NCBI RefSeq assembly: GCF_030264295.1
Contig: NZ_CP127173.1
Location: forward strand, 8,377,501 to 8,441,500
Source: Amycolatopsis nalaikhensis
GTDB lineage: Bacteria > Actinomycetota > Actinomycetes > Mycobacteriales > Pseudonocardiaceae
Length of the DNA stretch: 64,000 nt
Direction: 5' to 3'
The notes beneath the pieces are model-generated. The model saw nothing but the letters and a program-made list of their open reading frames with translations. It did no database searches and was not told the origin of the DNA. Made by a program: the position numbers and the translations under genes. This document shows, piece after piece, positions 15,914 through 24,608 of this stretch. How positions within the stretch are numbered: the stretch's first letter is position 1; every line of letters begins with the position of its first letter.

Positions 15914-16708
15914 TCAGCTCGCCAGCAACTGGCGCAATACCGCAGGCGTCACCCCCACGTGCTCGCGGACCGTCCGCGTCAAGTGGGCCTGGTCGGCGAA
16001 CCCGAGATCCGCCGCGAGAACCGCCAACCGCCGCTCGCCCGCCTCCAGGCGGTCGAGCGCCCGACCCACCCGGACCCGGTTCCGGTACCGCGTCAGCGAA
16101 ACCCCCAGCTCCCGCGGAAACGCGCGGCTCAACCGGTACGGCGACACCCCCAGCAGCTCGGCAAGCGAAAAGAGCCCACCCGCCGCCGGGTGGTCCGCGA
16201 CGATCGCCTCCCGCGCCAGCGCCACCCACGCCCGGTCGTCGGCACGGGTCGGCGACGCGGGTGTCGGCGCACGAGCCGTTTGCGTGATCGCGCGGCCCAC
16301 CAACGTCAGAAGCTCTTCCGCCAGCGCGTAATCGGGATCGGCGACCGCCGCGACCGCACGGCGGTGCGCGAGGTCGAGCGCGGCGTCGACGTACACCGCC
16401 GGGCCCGCGGACCGCTCCCCCGCCAGGCTCCGCCACAGCCGCGCGCCGAACGTCACCGCCGTGCACACGTCGCCGCCCGCCGGGTGCGCGAACCCCTCCT
16501 CGTCACCCGGTTCGACGAGGTAGCCCAGCGTCGGGTCGACTCCCGCGACCACCCCTCGGGCACGGCGGCGGAACCGGCCGCGGCGCACCAGCACCACGCG
16601 GTGGGCGGCCGCTTCCTCCGGCGGTGACCAGCCTGCGTGGTCGTCCGCGCAGGTCACCACGCTCACGGCGTACCCGGGACGGGCCGCGACTTCGACTGCT
16701 TCGAGCAC
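15914..16708 (-). CDS. AraC-family transcriptional regulator
   Basis: The protein has about 264 residues from the GTG at 16708; a TTG 45 bases upstream would lengthen it slightly, and neither has a well-spaced ribosome site. The N-terminal half is an AraC-type cupin-like sensor (HAGWSPPEEAAAHRVVLVRRGRF), and the C-terminal 100 residues hold the double helix-turn-helix (FSLAELLGVSPYRLSRAFPRELGVSLTRYRNRVRVGRALDRLE and LADLGFADQAHLTRTVREHVGVTPAVLR). It diverges from a VOC protein gene 113 bp away, its likely target. A tandem copy of its last 79 bp follows the stop. Confidence 0.85.
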   Translation of the reverse strand: MLEAVEVAARPGYAVSVVTCADDHAGWSPPEEAAAHRVVLVRRGRFRRRARGVVAGVDPTLGYLVEPGDEEGFAHPAGGDVCTAVTFGARLWRSLAGERSAGPAVYVDAALDLAHRRAVAAVADPDYALAEELLTLVGRAITQTARAPTPASPTRADDRAWVALAREAIVADHPAAGGLFSLAELLGVSPYRLSRAFPRELGVSLTRYRNRVRVGRALDRLEAGERRLAVLAADLGFADQAHLTRTVREHVGVTPAVLRQLLAS

Positions 16709-16821
16709 CTTCCGGACAGTACGCGCGGGGTACGACAGTTTCCGGCGCCGCAAAGATCTTCAAGACGGCGGTGCGGGTCGCGGGCAGGCTGCCGCACGAC
16801 AAAGACGAAAGGAGTCACCCG

Positions 16822-17172
16822 ATGCCCGCGGAACTCACCACGGTCGTCCTCGACTGCGCCGACCCGGCGGCCCTCGCCGCCTTCTACGCCAAGGCACTCG
16901 GCTGGGAGGTGACCTATCAGGACGACGACACCGTGCAGCTCGGCGGTGGCCCGGTCGGCCTCGGTTTCCAGCGCGTCGCGGGCTACCGTGGCCCGGGCTG
17001 GCCGGACGCCGCCAAGCACGCCCACCTCGACCTCCGGGTCACCGATCTGCCCGGTGCTGTCAAGGAGTTCGAAGCGCTCGGTGCCACCAAGCCGGACTTC
17101 CAGCCCGGCGGCACCGACTGGGTCGTGCTCGCCGACCCGGAAGGCCACCTCTTCTGCCTGATCCCGGGCTGA
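16822..17172 (+). CDS. VOC (glyoxalase/bleomycin-resistance fold) family protein
   Basis: This 116-residue protein begins at an ATG after GAAAGGAG. It has the paired beta-alpha-beta-beta-beta units of the vicinal oxygen chelate fold: DCADPAALAAFYAKALGW at the first module and HAHLDLRVTDLPGAVKEFEALGA at the second, ending DPEGHLFCLIPG with the usual metal-side glutamate/histidine region. Proteins of this size act as dioxygenases, isomerases or binding proteins for drugs. It diverges from the AraC regulator, which may control it. Confidence 0.85.
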   Translation: MPAELTTVVLDCADPAALAAFYAKALGWEVTYQDDDTVQLGGGPVGLGFQRVAGYRGPGWPDAAKHAHLDLRVTDLPGAVKEFEALGATKPDFQPGGTDWVVLADPEGHLFCLIPG

Positions 17173-17212
17173 GCCCGCGGTGGCCCCTCGGGACGGAGGG
17201 GCCACCGCGCCG

Positions 17213-19339
17213 TCAGGAGTGGTAGACGCCGAACTCGTACAGCGAATACCCGTACGCCGTGCCGCGCTGGGTCGCGTGCACGCGCACGTACCTCGCGGTG
17301 GCCGAGATCGCGAGGTCGTCGGCGCCGCCGTCGCCCGACGTCGTCGCGTACACCGGGCGCCAGTTCGCCGCGTCGTCGCTGACCTGGATCTCGTACGCCT
17401 TGCCGAACGCCGCCTCCCACACGAGCTGGACGTGCTCGAACGCCTGGCTGCGGCCCAGGTCGACCTGCAGCCACTGCGGGTCGCTCCACGCGCTCGCCCA
17501 GCGCGTCGCGGTGTTGCCGTCGGTCGCGGCTTGCGGCGGGTAGGGCGCGCCCGGTCCGTCGGCCTGGTAGCTCGACGCCGTGGTCGCCGCGCCGCGGGCG
17601 AGGTTCATGCCGGGGACCGGCGGCGCGACGACGCGCAGCGAGCGCGTTTCGATGCCGACGTTCCCGTGGCCGTCGCGGGCGTAGAGGTAGATCTTCCAGA
17701 CGCCCAGCTGCTGCGGCGCCGTGACGGTGAACGTCCCCGACCCGGTGAACTGCGCCGGGATCAGGCCCGACGCGTTGGTGATGTACTTGCTGTTGTACCC
17801 CATCGTGTAACCGATCGGGTCACCGTCCGGATCGGACACGTTCGCCGTCAGCGTGAAGGTGCCGCCCGCGGGGACGTCCGTGCTGCGGCTGAGGTTCATC
17901 GACGCGATCACCGGCGGCGTGTTGCCGCCCGTCTGTCCACTGTAGAGCTTGCGGACGGCGTACCAGGACAGGCGTTTTTCGTTGCCCGTGGTGATGTTGA
18001 ACCAGACGCCGCCGAAGTCGCCCTCGGTGCCGTAGTGGAACAGCGTCGCGCCGAGGGCGACGCCGGGATGGGCCAGGACGCAGTTCCACGCAGTGACGTA
18101 ACCGTCGCGCTTCTGCTGGTCCGTCGGTTCGGTCGGGACGCCGTTCGCGTCGTTCGGCACCTCCCACTCGCCGGCCGGGCCGGTTTCGGTGATGATGTAC
18201 GGCTTCGTGTAGCCGCCCGCGAGCCAGTCCTGCTTCACCTGGCACACCTGGGCGTAGGAGTTGACGGAGTAGAGGTCGAGGCTCGGCGCGTACGCCTTGT
18301 AGTACGGCCAGGCGCCGGTCCACGCGTCGGTCGACGTGACGGGGTGGTTCGCGTCGATCGCGTGGATCGCCTGGGCCGCTTCTTCGACGAAGCGCGTGTA
18401 GGCGATCCGTTCCTGTTCCAGCTGCGTGCCGGAGTAGCAGTTCTGCATGCCGAGGATCGACTCGTTGCCGACGTTCCACATCAGCACGCCGGGGTGGGTT
18501 TTGTAGGCGGTCACCCATTTGCGGATCTCGGTGAGCATCGTGGTCTTGTAGTTCGCGTCGGTCGTGTAGTCGACGCAGCCGCCGCTGCCCGGGCCGCCGC
18601 CCGGTTGCAGCCAGAAGCCGTTGACCACCTTGATCCCGTTCGCCGCGGCGGCGTCGAGGAGCGGCTGGGTCGTGCCGTCGGTGCCCCAGGTGCGGACCGT
18701 GTTGACGCCGATCGCGTGCAGTTCCGGCATCCGGGTGGCCGCTTCCCCGACCGGCGGTCCCCAGGTGAGACCCTTGACGGTCCACGGCATACCGTCGACC
18801 GTCAACTGCCAGTTGCCCTGGGTGCCGGTCACCCGCGTGACGCCCGGGCCGTCTTGGGTGGCCGTCGCGCCTTTGACCTGGAATTCCCAGAGCGAGTAGC
18901 CGTAGCCTCCGACGCGGTGGGTGCCATAGAGGCGGACATAGCGGCCGTGGCCGGTGACGGCGAGGGTTTGCGTGCCGCCGGTCGCCGTGGTCGTGCTGTA
19001 TACAGTCTGCCAAGACGAGGCGTTGTCCGAAATCTGGATTTCGTATGCAGTCGCGTAGGCGGCTTCCCAGCTCAGGGTGACTTCGCTGAGGTCGGCGGGC
19101 GCGCCGAGGTCGACCTGCAGCCACTGCGGGTCGCTCCAGGCGCTCGCCCAGCGCGTGCCGGGGTCGCCGTCGACGGCCGCCGACGCCGGGGTGCCGGCGC
19201 CTTCGGTGCTCGACGCCGTCACCGGTCTCCCTTGGGACAGCAAGGTCGCGGCGTGCGCCGGTGACGGGCCCGCGAGCAGGCCCGCCAAGAGCAGGGCCAC
19301 CAGCGCCGGGACGGCGCGGCGGAGCGACGGTCGGTCCAC
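17213..19339 (-). CDS. Secreted glycoside hydrolase with GH2-like barrel and two F5/8-type C (discoidin) domains
   Basis: The 708-residue protein starts at a GTG after GGGAG and has a Sec signal peptide (VALLLAGLLAGPSPAHA, cleavage near 30). Residues 35-157 and about 590-708 are F5/8-type C sugar-binding domains with near-identical PQWLQVDLG cores. Between them is a TIM barrel with WNVGNES (Glu293, probable acid/base) and IITETG (Glu385, probable nucleophile), followed by an Ig-like domain near 490-590. The GH2-type catalytic pair suggests a beta-glycosidase acting outside the cell on plant or fungal polymer. A LacI-type operator is 32 bp before the start. The exact sugar is not predictable. 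Confidence 0.8.
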   Translation of the reverse strand: MDRPSLRRAVPALVALLLAGLLAGPSPAHAATLLSQGRPVTASSTEGAGTPASAAVDGDPGTRWASAWSDPQWLQVDLGAPADLSEVTLSWEAAYATAYEIQISDNASSWQTVYSTTTATGGTQTLAVTGHGRYVRLYGTHRVGGYGYSLWEFQVKGATATQDGPGVTRVTGTQGNWQLTVDGMPWTVKGLTWGPPVGEAATRMPELHAIGVNTVRTWGTDGTTQPLLDAAAANGIKVVNGFWLQPGGGPGSGGCVDYTTDANYKTTMLTEIRKWVTAYKTHPGVLMWNVGNESILGMQNCYSGTQLEQERIAYTRFVEEAAQAIHAIDANHPVTSTDAWTGAWPYYKAYAPSLDLYSVNSYAQVCQVKQDWLAGGYTKPYIITETGPAGEWEVPNDANGVPTEPTDQQKRDGYVTAWNCVLAHPGVALGATLFHYGTEGDFGGVWFNITTGNEKRLSWYAVRKLYSGQTGGNTPPVIASMNLSRSTDVPAGGTFTLTANVSDPDGDPIGYTMGYNSKYITNASGLIPAQFTGSGTFTVTAPQQLGVWKIYLYARDGHGNVGIETRSLRVVAPPVPGMNLARGAATTASSYQADGPGAPYPPQAATDGNTATRWASAWSDPQWLQVDLGRSQAFEHVQLVWEAAFGKAYEIQVSDDAANWRPVYATTSGDGGADDLAISATARYVRVHATQRGTAYGYSLYEFGVYHS

Positions 19340-19370
19340 GATGACTCCCGTACGGCAGGGGACGACGGAG

Positions 19371-19384
19371 GGAGAGCGCTCTCC
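19371..19384. promoter_or_regulatory. LacI-type operator before the secreted glycosidase
   Basis: GGAGAGCGCTCTCC is a perfect 14-bp palindrome, of the kind bound by CebR-like LacI regulators of actinomycetes. It lies 32-45 bases before the minus-strand glycosidase start. Sister sites lie at 19508 and 26168. Confidence 0.75.
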
Positions 19385-19507
19385 GGCGCAGCCGATGGTT
19401 CGGCACCGCCGCCCGCGTTGTCAAGGTTCCCGTCTCGAATCGGACAATGGCTTCCCGCCCCGACATCCGGGTGCTCCTTGACAGGCGTCGACGGGAGCCG
19501 CATGCTC

Positions 19508-19525
19508 TGGGAGAGCGCTCTCCCA
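19508..19525. promoter_or_regulatory. LacI-type operator before the DUF1996 gene
   Basis: TGGGAGAGCGCTCTCCCA is a perfect 18-bp palindrome 28 bases before the DUF1996 start codon. Together with the 19371 site it brackets the divergent promoters, so one regulator can control the glycosidase and the DUF1996-DUF305 pair. The intervening 120 bp shows no gene. Confidence 0.78.
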
Positions 19526-19553
19526 TCCTTGGCACCCTCACCGTGGAGGACCC

Positions 19554-20486
19554 TTGGCAACGAAAGCCGCGCTCCTCGCCTGCACCGCCGCCACCGTGCT
19601 GGCAGGCGCCTTCCTGACCACGGCCACCTGGTCGCCCGCCGGGGCCGACGACCTGGTGACCCACCACGAGTTCCAGGTCAACTGCTCCCCCAGCCACCAC
19701 CAGCCGGACGACCCGATCGTCTTCCCCGGCCTGCCCGGCGCGTCGCACGACCACACGTTCCTCGGCAACAAGACCACCAACGCGGCCAGCACGACGCAGT
19801 CGCTGCAGGCCGCGGGGGTCGGGAACACGACCTGCCTGGCGCCGGACGACCTGTCGGCGTACTGGTTCCCGACCGTCTACAACGGGAGTTCGGTGGTGCT
19901 GCCGAACTTCGCGCAGGTCGTCTACTACAAGTCCGGGATCCTGGACTACACCAAGGTCGTGCCGTTCCCGCCCGGCCTGCGGTACGTCGCCGGGAGCGTC
20001 ACGGCGACGCAGGACGAGTTCCAGCACGCACCCGGCGCCATCGAGGGCTGGGAGTGCGGGGACAGCTTCCACAACTGGGACATCCCCGTGCGGTGCGTCG
20101 AGGGCAGCCAGCTGAACATCCGTTACCAGGCACCGAGTTGCTGGGACGGCGTCCACCTCGACTCGGCCGACCACAAGAGTCACATGGCGTACCCGGACCG
20201 GGCGACGCTGACGTGCCCGGCCGACCACCCGGTGCCGGTACCGATGCTCGAGTTCAAGATGGCGTTCCCGGTCAGCGGCGACATGTCAGGGGTGCACCTG
20301 GCCAGCGGGCGCGGGTATTCGTGGCACTACGACTTCTTCAACGCGTGGGACCCGGAGACGCTGGCGGCGCTGGTGACGCACTGCATCAACGGCGGCCTCC
20401 AGTGCGACCCGCGCGGGTTCGACCTGTACAAGCCGGACCGCGGCGGCGTGCTGGGGCCGAACTACCGGCTGCCCGGCCGTCCGTGA
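19554..20486 (+). CDS. Secreted DUF1996 protein
   Basis: The 310-residue protein starts at a TTG after GTGGAGGAC. An N-terminal signal peptide (LLACTAATVLAGAFLTTATWSPAGA) precedes the DUF1996 domain, marked by HHEFQVNCSPSHHQPDDPIVFPG, SHDHTFLGN, CWDGVHLDSADHKSHMAYP and a C-terminal HYDFFNAWD block. Many histidines and four or more cysteines suggest an exported metal- or carbohydrate-binding fold. The family is common in fungi and actinomycetes, near or fused to cellulose/chitin-binding modules, but no activity is established. It is coupled to DUF305 downstream, and its operator links it to secreted glycosidase control. Confidence 0.85.
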   Translation: MATKAALLACTAATVLAGAFLTTATWSPAGADDLVTHHEFQVNCSPSHHQPDDPIVFPGLPGASHDHTFLGNKTTNAASTTQSLQAAGVGNTTCLAPDDLSAYWFPTVYNGSSVVLPNFAQVVYYKSGILDYTKVVPFPPGLRYVAGSVTATQDEFQHAPGAIEGWECGDSFHNWDIPVRCVEGSQLNIRYQAPSCWDGVHLDSADHKSHMAYPDRATLTCPADHPVPVPMLEFKMAFPVSGDMSGVHLASGRGYSWHYDFFNAWDPETLAALVTHCINGGLQCDPRGFDLYKPDRGGVLGPNYRLPGRP

Positions 20487-21007
20487 GACGGCTGCTCCCG
20501 GGGGCGGTGGTGGTGGCGCTGACCATGGGCGGGTGCGCCGCCACCGCCGCTCCCCCACCACCCGCGTTCAACGCGACGGACGTGGCGTGGCTGCAGCTGG
20601 TCGTGCCGATGACGGAACACGCACTGGCGGCGGCCCGGCTGGCACCGGACCACGCTTCGAGCGCGGCGGTTCGTTCGGCGGCGGCCGCGGTCGTGCCCGC
20701 GCAAGAGGGGTTGCTGGCCCGGCTGAAGGCGGCCCGCGACCGCGCCGGGCTCCCGGCGGCGGACATCCACAGTGGACACAAGATGCCGGGCATGGTCACC
20801 GAGGCCGACCTGGTGGCATTGCGGACGGGGCGTGGAGCGGAGTTCGACGGCCGGTGGGTGGCGTTGCTGCGGGCGCACGCGGCGCAGGTCGTGGTGCTGG
20901 CGCGCGGCGAGCAGGCTTCCGGAGCCGACGCGGAGACCAAGCGGCTGGCCGCGGAGGTCAGCGCGGAAGGGACGCGTCAGGAGCAGCTCCTGACGAAGAC
21001 GGCCTAA
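20483..21007 (+). CDS. DUF305 family lipoprotein, degenerate histidine pairs
   Basis: The GTG start overlaps the DUF1996 stop (GTGA). The 174-residue protein has a lipoprotein-like signal ending MGGC (Cys18) and two DUF305 halves. The first half reads FNATDVAWLQLVVPMTEHALAAARLA where the family normally has a PHH pair, and the second reads LLRAHAAQVVVLA where RHH is usual. HKMPGMVTEADLVAL is well conserved between them. The loss of one His in each pair suggests altered metal binding. DUF305 proteins are ferritin-like, associated with metal handling, and the true function here is unknown. Confidence 0.78.
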   Translation: MRRLLPGAVVVALTMGGCAATAAPPPPAFNATDVAWLQLVVPMTEHALAAARLAPDHASSAAVRSAAAAVVPAQEGLLARLKAARDRAGLPAADIHSGHKMPGMVTEADLVALRTGRGAEFDGRWVALLRAHAAQVVVLARGEQASGADAETKRLAAEVSAEGTRQEQLLTKTA

Positions 21008-21025
21008 GAGAGAACCGGCTCAGGC

Positions 21026-21112
21026 GCCACTTTCATAGGGAAAGATGCGCGATCGCCACTTTCGTAGGGAAAGATGCGCGATCGTCACTTTCGTAGGGAA
21101 AGTGACGCGGTC
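21026..21112. repeat. Three contiguous 29-bp tandem repeats at the DUF305 3' end
   Basis: Units at 21026-21054, 21055-21083 and 21084-21112 share CACTTTCRTAGGGAAAG followed by an ATGCGCGATC-like tail. The third unit forms its own hairpin, TCACTTTC and GAAAGTGA around a 5-base loop. No spacer separates the units, so this is not a CRISPR array. I recall similar short gene-end repeats in Amycolatopsis genomes. Confidence 0.8.
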
Positions 21113-21143
21113 GGAGGGCGCGGGGGCGGGTCTGCCCATGAGC

Positions 21144-21183
21144 AGCGGCCCGGGTGGGGTGTGGAAGCCCCGCCCGGGCCGCT
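21144..21183. terminator. GC-rich hairpin between convergent genes
   Basis: AGCGGCCCGGG (21144-21154) and its complement (21173-21183) form an 11-bp stem that continues through GGGG/CCCC after one mismatch. It lies between DUF305 and the convergent GH31 gene and can terminate either transcript. There is no T-run. Confidence 0.6.
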
Positions 21184-21217
21184 GAGGCCATCACCCACAT
21201 GGTGGCCGAGCCGGGGA

Positions 21218-21251
21218 CCGTCGAGGCCACCGTGAGCGGTGGCCTCGACGG
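21218..21251. terminator. 15-bp perfect hairpin just beyond the GH31 stop
   Basis: CCGTCGAGGCCACCG (21218-21232) pairs perfectly with 21237-21251 around a TGAG tetraloop. It ends 25 bp from the GH31 stop codon and is the probable GH31 terminator. With the two preceding elements it fills most of the 269-bp gap; I see no gene there. Confidence 0.7.
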
Positions 21252-21276
21252 CATTACCGGCCCGCCCGCCGGTGGC

Positions 21277-24200
21277 TCAGTACGTCACCGTCACCGGTCC
21301 CCAGCCCGGGTGCTGCGACGCCGTCACCGTCAGGGACTGCGTTGCCTTGTCCCACTTCCAGCTCGACGACGGTGCCCACCCGGTCCCGACCTTCACCCGC
21401 GAAGGTGCCGAAGCCACGCCGAGGAACTTGACCGTCCACTCGCGACCCGCCCCGACTCGGTAGCCGCCCTGCGGGGGCGCCACCGTCACCGTGTGCGCGC
21501 CCGCGCGCTCGGTGTACGTGATCTGGGTCTTCGCGCTCCGGGCCGACGAGGTTCCGTCGTCCTCGTACAGCGAGAACGCACCCGTGCCGCCCGTGGCCAC
21601 CGTCACCGTCGCGCGGTTCAGGGGGTTCTGGACGTCGTTCGTCACGTCCGCCGTGCGCGTCACCGAGATGCCGCCCGCACGCAGGAACACCGGCATCGTG
21701 CCCAGGTCGGACGTCACCTGCTGGGTCGTGCCGCCCGCGTACGTCTTGCCCGTGAAGTAGTCCGTCCACTGGCCCGGCGGGAACCAGACCGACGTCACCG
21801 CCGACGCGCCCGGCGTGGTCACCGGAGCCACCAGCATGTCCGGCCCGTAGAAGTACTCGCTCGCCGCCGCGGTGTACGCGGCCGGCTCCTCCGGGTACTC
21901 CAGGTACGTCGGGCGCACCACCGGGACGCCCGTCGTCGCCGCTTGCTGGGCCAGTGTGTAGGTGTAGGGCACCAGGTTCTCGCGCAGGTTCAGGAACTTC
22001 GTCGCCGACGCCTTCGCCGCGTCGCCGTACTGCCACGGCAGCCGGTCGCTGTGGTTGCTGTGCAGCCGGTCCACCGGCTGGAACGTACCCAGCTGCACCC
22101 ACCGCGCGTACAGGTCGTCCGGCAGCTTGAACGTCTGGCGCTGCTGCCCGCCCGACGTGTACGTCTCACTGCCGCGCAGGCCCGTCGTGTCGTTGTGGCC
22201 GCCGATGTCGTGGCTGATCGCCGACATGCCCGTCGCCGCCGACTCGCCCGGCGTCGCACCCACCTCCATGCGGAGCGTGCCCCACGTCGAGGACGTGTCA
22301 CCGGTGAAGTGCAGCGTGCTGCGCTTGTCCGCCCACGGCCCCGTCGGCAGCCCGGTCGGCCCGCCGTAGCCGCCCGCCTGCAGCGACCCGTACGCCCGCG
22401 AGATGACGAACCCGCGGCCGGTCGCCGGCGCGGCCAGGTCGGCGTACTGCTGGTTGATCCACGCGTCCGGGGTGACGCCGGCCAGGCTCGAGCGCGACGC
22501 GTCGCAGCACCAGTCCAGCCACCAGAAGTCGTTGCCCTGCTTCATCATCCCGGCGTGCAGGTCGAGGTACGCCTTGAGCTGGTCCGGGTCGCCCCAGTCG
22601 AAGACGTAGCAGTCGCTGCCGCAGCCGGACTTCGTCAGCTTGCCCTTGGCCGTGGCCTGCGCGCGGGCGAACTGCGGGTCCGAGCCCATGATGCTCGGGT
22701 GGATGTTCAGGTTGTTGTGCAGCCCCTGCGACTTCGACCAGGCGAAGAATCCGGCCGGGTCGGGGAACTTCGTGGTGTCGAACTGCCAGCCGTTCCACGT
22801 GTCCGGTGCCTTGAAGTCCGTGTCGGTGACCAGGACGTCCAGCGGCACGCCTTCGCTGCGGAAGCGCGGCAGGATGGTGTCGCGGTAGTCGGCCGCGGTG
22901 CGGTCGATGTACTCCGAGTACCAGACGCCGTAGGCCCAGCGCGGCAGCAGCTGCGGCGGCCCGGTCAGGGTCGCCAGGTCGCCCAGGCCCGTCTTGTAGG
23001 CGTGGCCGAACGCGAAGAGGTAGCCGTCCTGGTAGGGGTTCCCGCCGTGCGACGGCCGCTGCGTCACCGCGCGGGTGCGGGTGTCGTACAACGCCGACGT
23101 GGTGTCGTCCAGGAGGTACCAGCCGTCCTGGTGCAGCAGCCCCTCGGTGAGCGACGGCGAGCCGTTGTCCCCGTTGACGCCGTCGAGGCCGCGCCGGTAC
23201 CCGCCGAGCGCGAGGTGCGGCTGCGGCGCCGCGGCGCCCGCCGGGCTGACCGCCACCGTGTCGAGGTTGACGTGGCAGCTGGTGTCGTCGGGACAGCCGA
23301 GGACGACGTCGTTCGTGCCGGCCCGCAGGTCGACCGCGACCGAGGCCGCGCCCCAGGTGTTCCAGTCGGTGGTGGCCGGGAGGCTCAGCGTGCGGCTCAC
23401 GCCGTTCGCGCTGACCGACGCCGTCCTCGTCTCGTGGCGGCCGTCGCCGCCCATGCCGTTGGCGTAGCGGACGTCCAGCCGGTAGGTGCCCGCGCTGGGG
23501 ACGTCCACGACGCGGTGGGTGAGCGACGAGCCGCGGTTGAGCTCGGCGACGAAGCCGCGCCCGGCGTACCCGGTGTGGTCGGAGGCGACGACGGCCGAAC
23601 CGGTCCGCAGCCCGGACTCCGCTTCGCAGCTGACCTCCAGGGCGCAGCCGGTGAACGCGCGGGCCGAGGCGGGCGGGTACGGCGCGCCGGACGGGAGCAC
23701 CGCGACGCCGTCGACGTTCACGTTGCCGGAGTCCGTGGCGGTCCGGACGATCCGGACGCTGTGGTGCCCCGCGCCGAGGGTGACCGGGACCGAGGCGAGC
23801 GCCCAGGCGTTCCAGTCGGCCGTCACGGGCAGGGTGAGCTTCTGCGGCGCACCCCCGTCGACGGAGACGCTCAAGGTGCGCGCGACGTGCTGGCCGTCGC
23901 CCGCCAGGCCGTTGGCGTACCGGGCGGTCAGCGCGTACGTCCCGGCCGTGGTGGCGAGGACGTCGGCCGTGGCCGAGGCACCGGTGCTCTCGAACCCGGC
24001 GAGGAAGCCCTCCCCGGTGTAGCCCGTGTGGTCGGTCGCGACGCCGAGCCCGTCGGCCACCAGGTCTTCGGCCTCGCACAGGGCGCCGACCGCGCAGGTC
24101 AGGTGGCGCCACGGCGCGGCGGTCACCGCCGCCGGGCCCGCGGTGGTGCGGAGGCGGAGGTTGCCGGCGTCGAACGGGCCGGAGTCCAGCCGGTAGGTCA

Positions 24201-24492
24201 GGGTCGCCGCGCTCGTGCGGATCGTCAGCACGCCACCGGACGTCGTCGTGGTGAACGGCGTGGGCGTGAACCCGCCGCGGCCGACCGCGTTGTAGGTGGC
24301 GGAGTCCTGGAAGTGCCCGTCGCCGGCGTACTCGGTGCGGATCAGGGTCGGCGAAAGCACCTGGAACCGGGCGTTCCCGGCGGTGACGGTCTGGCTCGCG
24401 GCGGCGACCGGCGTCGCGACCGCCACGGCGGCACCCGCGGCGACGGCGAGCGCGCACGCCAAAGTGAGGATCTTCGGTCTTCTCGTCCGCAC
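21277..24492 (-). CDS. Large secreted GH31 alpha-glycosidase with two CBM35-like inserts
   Basis: Starting at a GTG behind AGGAG, this 1071-residue protein has a signal peptide (LACALAVAAGAAVAVATPVAA). Residues about 35-125 are the GH31 N-terminal sandwich, interrupted by two consecutive CBM35-like modules (about 130-260 and 265-395), each opening CEAE and carrying DHTGYxGxGF. The barrel follows: DFWWLDWCCD, with Asp660 as nucleophile, and FTGDTSSTWG, with Asp732 as acid/base. C-terminal sandwich domains end VTVTY. GH31 enzymes cleave alpha-glucosides or alpha-xylosides. CBM insertion suggests a polymeric substrate. Its promoter carries a different LacI-type site (24522) from its neighbours. 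Confidence 0.88.
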   Translation of the reverse strand: MRTRRPKILTLACALAVAAGAAVAVATPVAAASQTVTAGNARFQVLSPTLIRTEYAGDGHFQDSATYNAVGRGGFTPTPFTTTTSGGVLTIRTSAATLTYRLDSGPFDAGNLRLRTTAGPAAVTAAPWRHLTCAVGALCEAEDLVADGLGVATDHTGYTGEGFLAGFESTGASATADVLATTAGTYALTARYANGLAGDGQHVARTLSVSVDGGAPQKLTLPVTADWNAWALASVPVTLGAGHHSVRIVRTATDSGNVNVDGVAVLPSGAPYPPASARAFTGCALEVSCEAESGLRTGSAVVASDHTGYAGRGFVAELNRGSSLTHRVVDVPSAGTYRLDVRYANGMGGDGRHETRTASVSANGVSRTLSLPATTDWNTWGAASVAVDLRAGTNDVVLGCPDDTSCHVNLDTVAVSPAGAAAPQPHLALGGYRRGLDGVNGDNGSPSLTEGLLHQDGWYLLDDTTSALYDTRTRAVTQRPSHGGNPYQDGYLFAFGHAYKTGLGDLATLTGPPQLLPRWAYGVWYSEYIDRTAADYRDTILPRFRSEGVPLDVLVTDTDFKAPDTWNGWQFDTTKFPDPAGFFAWSKSQGLHNNLNIHPSIMGSDPQFARAQATAKGKLTKSGCGSDCYVFDWGDPDQLKAYLDLHAGMMKQGNDFWWLDWCCDASRSSLAGVTPDAWINQQYADLAAPATGRGFVISRAYGSLQAGGYGGPTGLPTGPWADKRSTLHFTGDTSSTWGTLRMEVGATPGESAATGMSAISHDIGGHNDTTGLRGSETYTSGGQQRQTFKLPDDLYARWVQLGTFQPVDRLHSNHSDRLPWQYGDAAKASATKFLNLRENLVPYTYTLAQQAATTGVPVVRPTYLEYPEEPAAYTAAASEYFYGPDMLVAPVTTPGASAVTSVWFPPGQWTDYFTGKTYAGGTTQQVTSDLGTMPVFLRAGGISVTRTADVTNDVQNPLNRATVTVATGGTGAFSLYEDDGTSSARSAKTQITYTERAGAHTVTVAPPQGGYRVGAGREWTVKFLGVASAPSRVKVGTGWAPSSSWKWDKATQSLTVTASQHPGWGPVTVTY

Positions 24493-24521
24493 GGCGGACT
24501 CCTGTTCCGGTAGGGGGACCG

Positions 24522-24539
24522 TTTTACAACGTTGGAAAA
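24522..24539. promoter_or_regulatory. LacI-type operator before GH31
   Basis: TTTTACAACGTTGGAAAA centres on the palindrome CAACGTTG, 30-47 bases before the GH31 start. It is a classical LacI/GalR half-site pair but differs from the GAGAGCGCTCTC sites nearby, so a different regulator is likely. The rest of the gap up to 24608 has no gene. Confidence 0.6.
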
Positions 24540-24608
24540 GCCGTTCAGAATCTGAGCACGCGGGACGGCTCGTTGTCCAGACCGCCCACCGGACCTGTCC
24601 CGGACAGG

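Noticed and set aside
21026..21112. Three equal 29-bp repeats as a mini CRISPR array
   Set aside because: The units are contiguous with no spacers and no cas genes are present.
21154..24513. Very long open frame on the plus strand opposite the GH31 gene
   Set aside because: It is arginine/valine-rich low-complexity translation of the antisense strand; high-GC genes commonly leave such frames open, and the minus-strand GH31 motifs explain the DNA.
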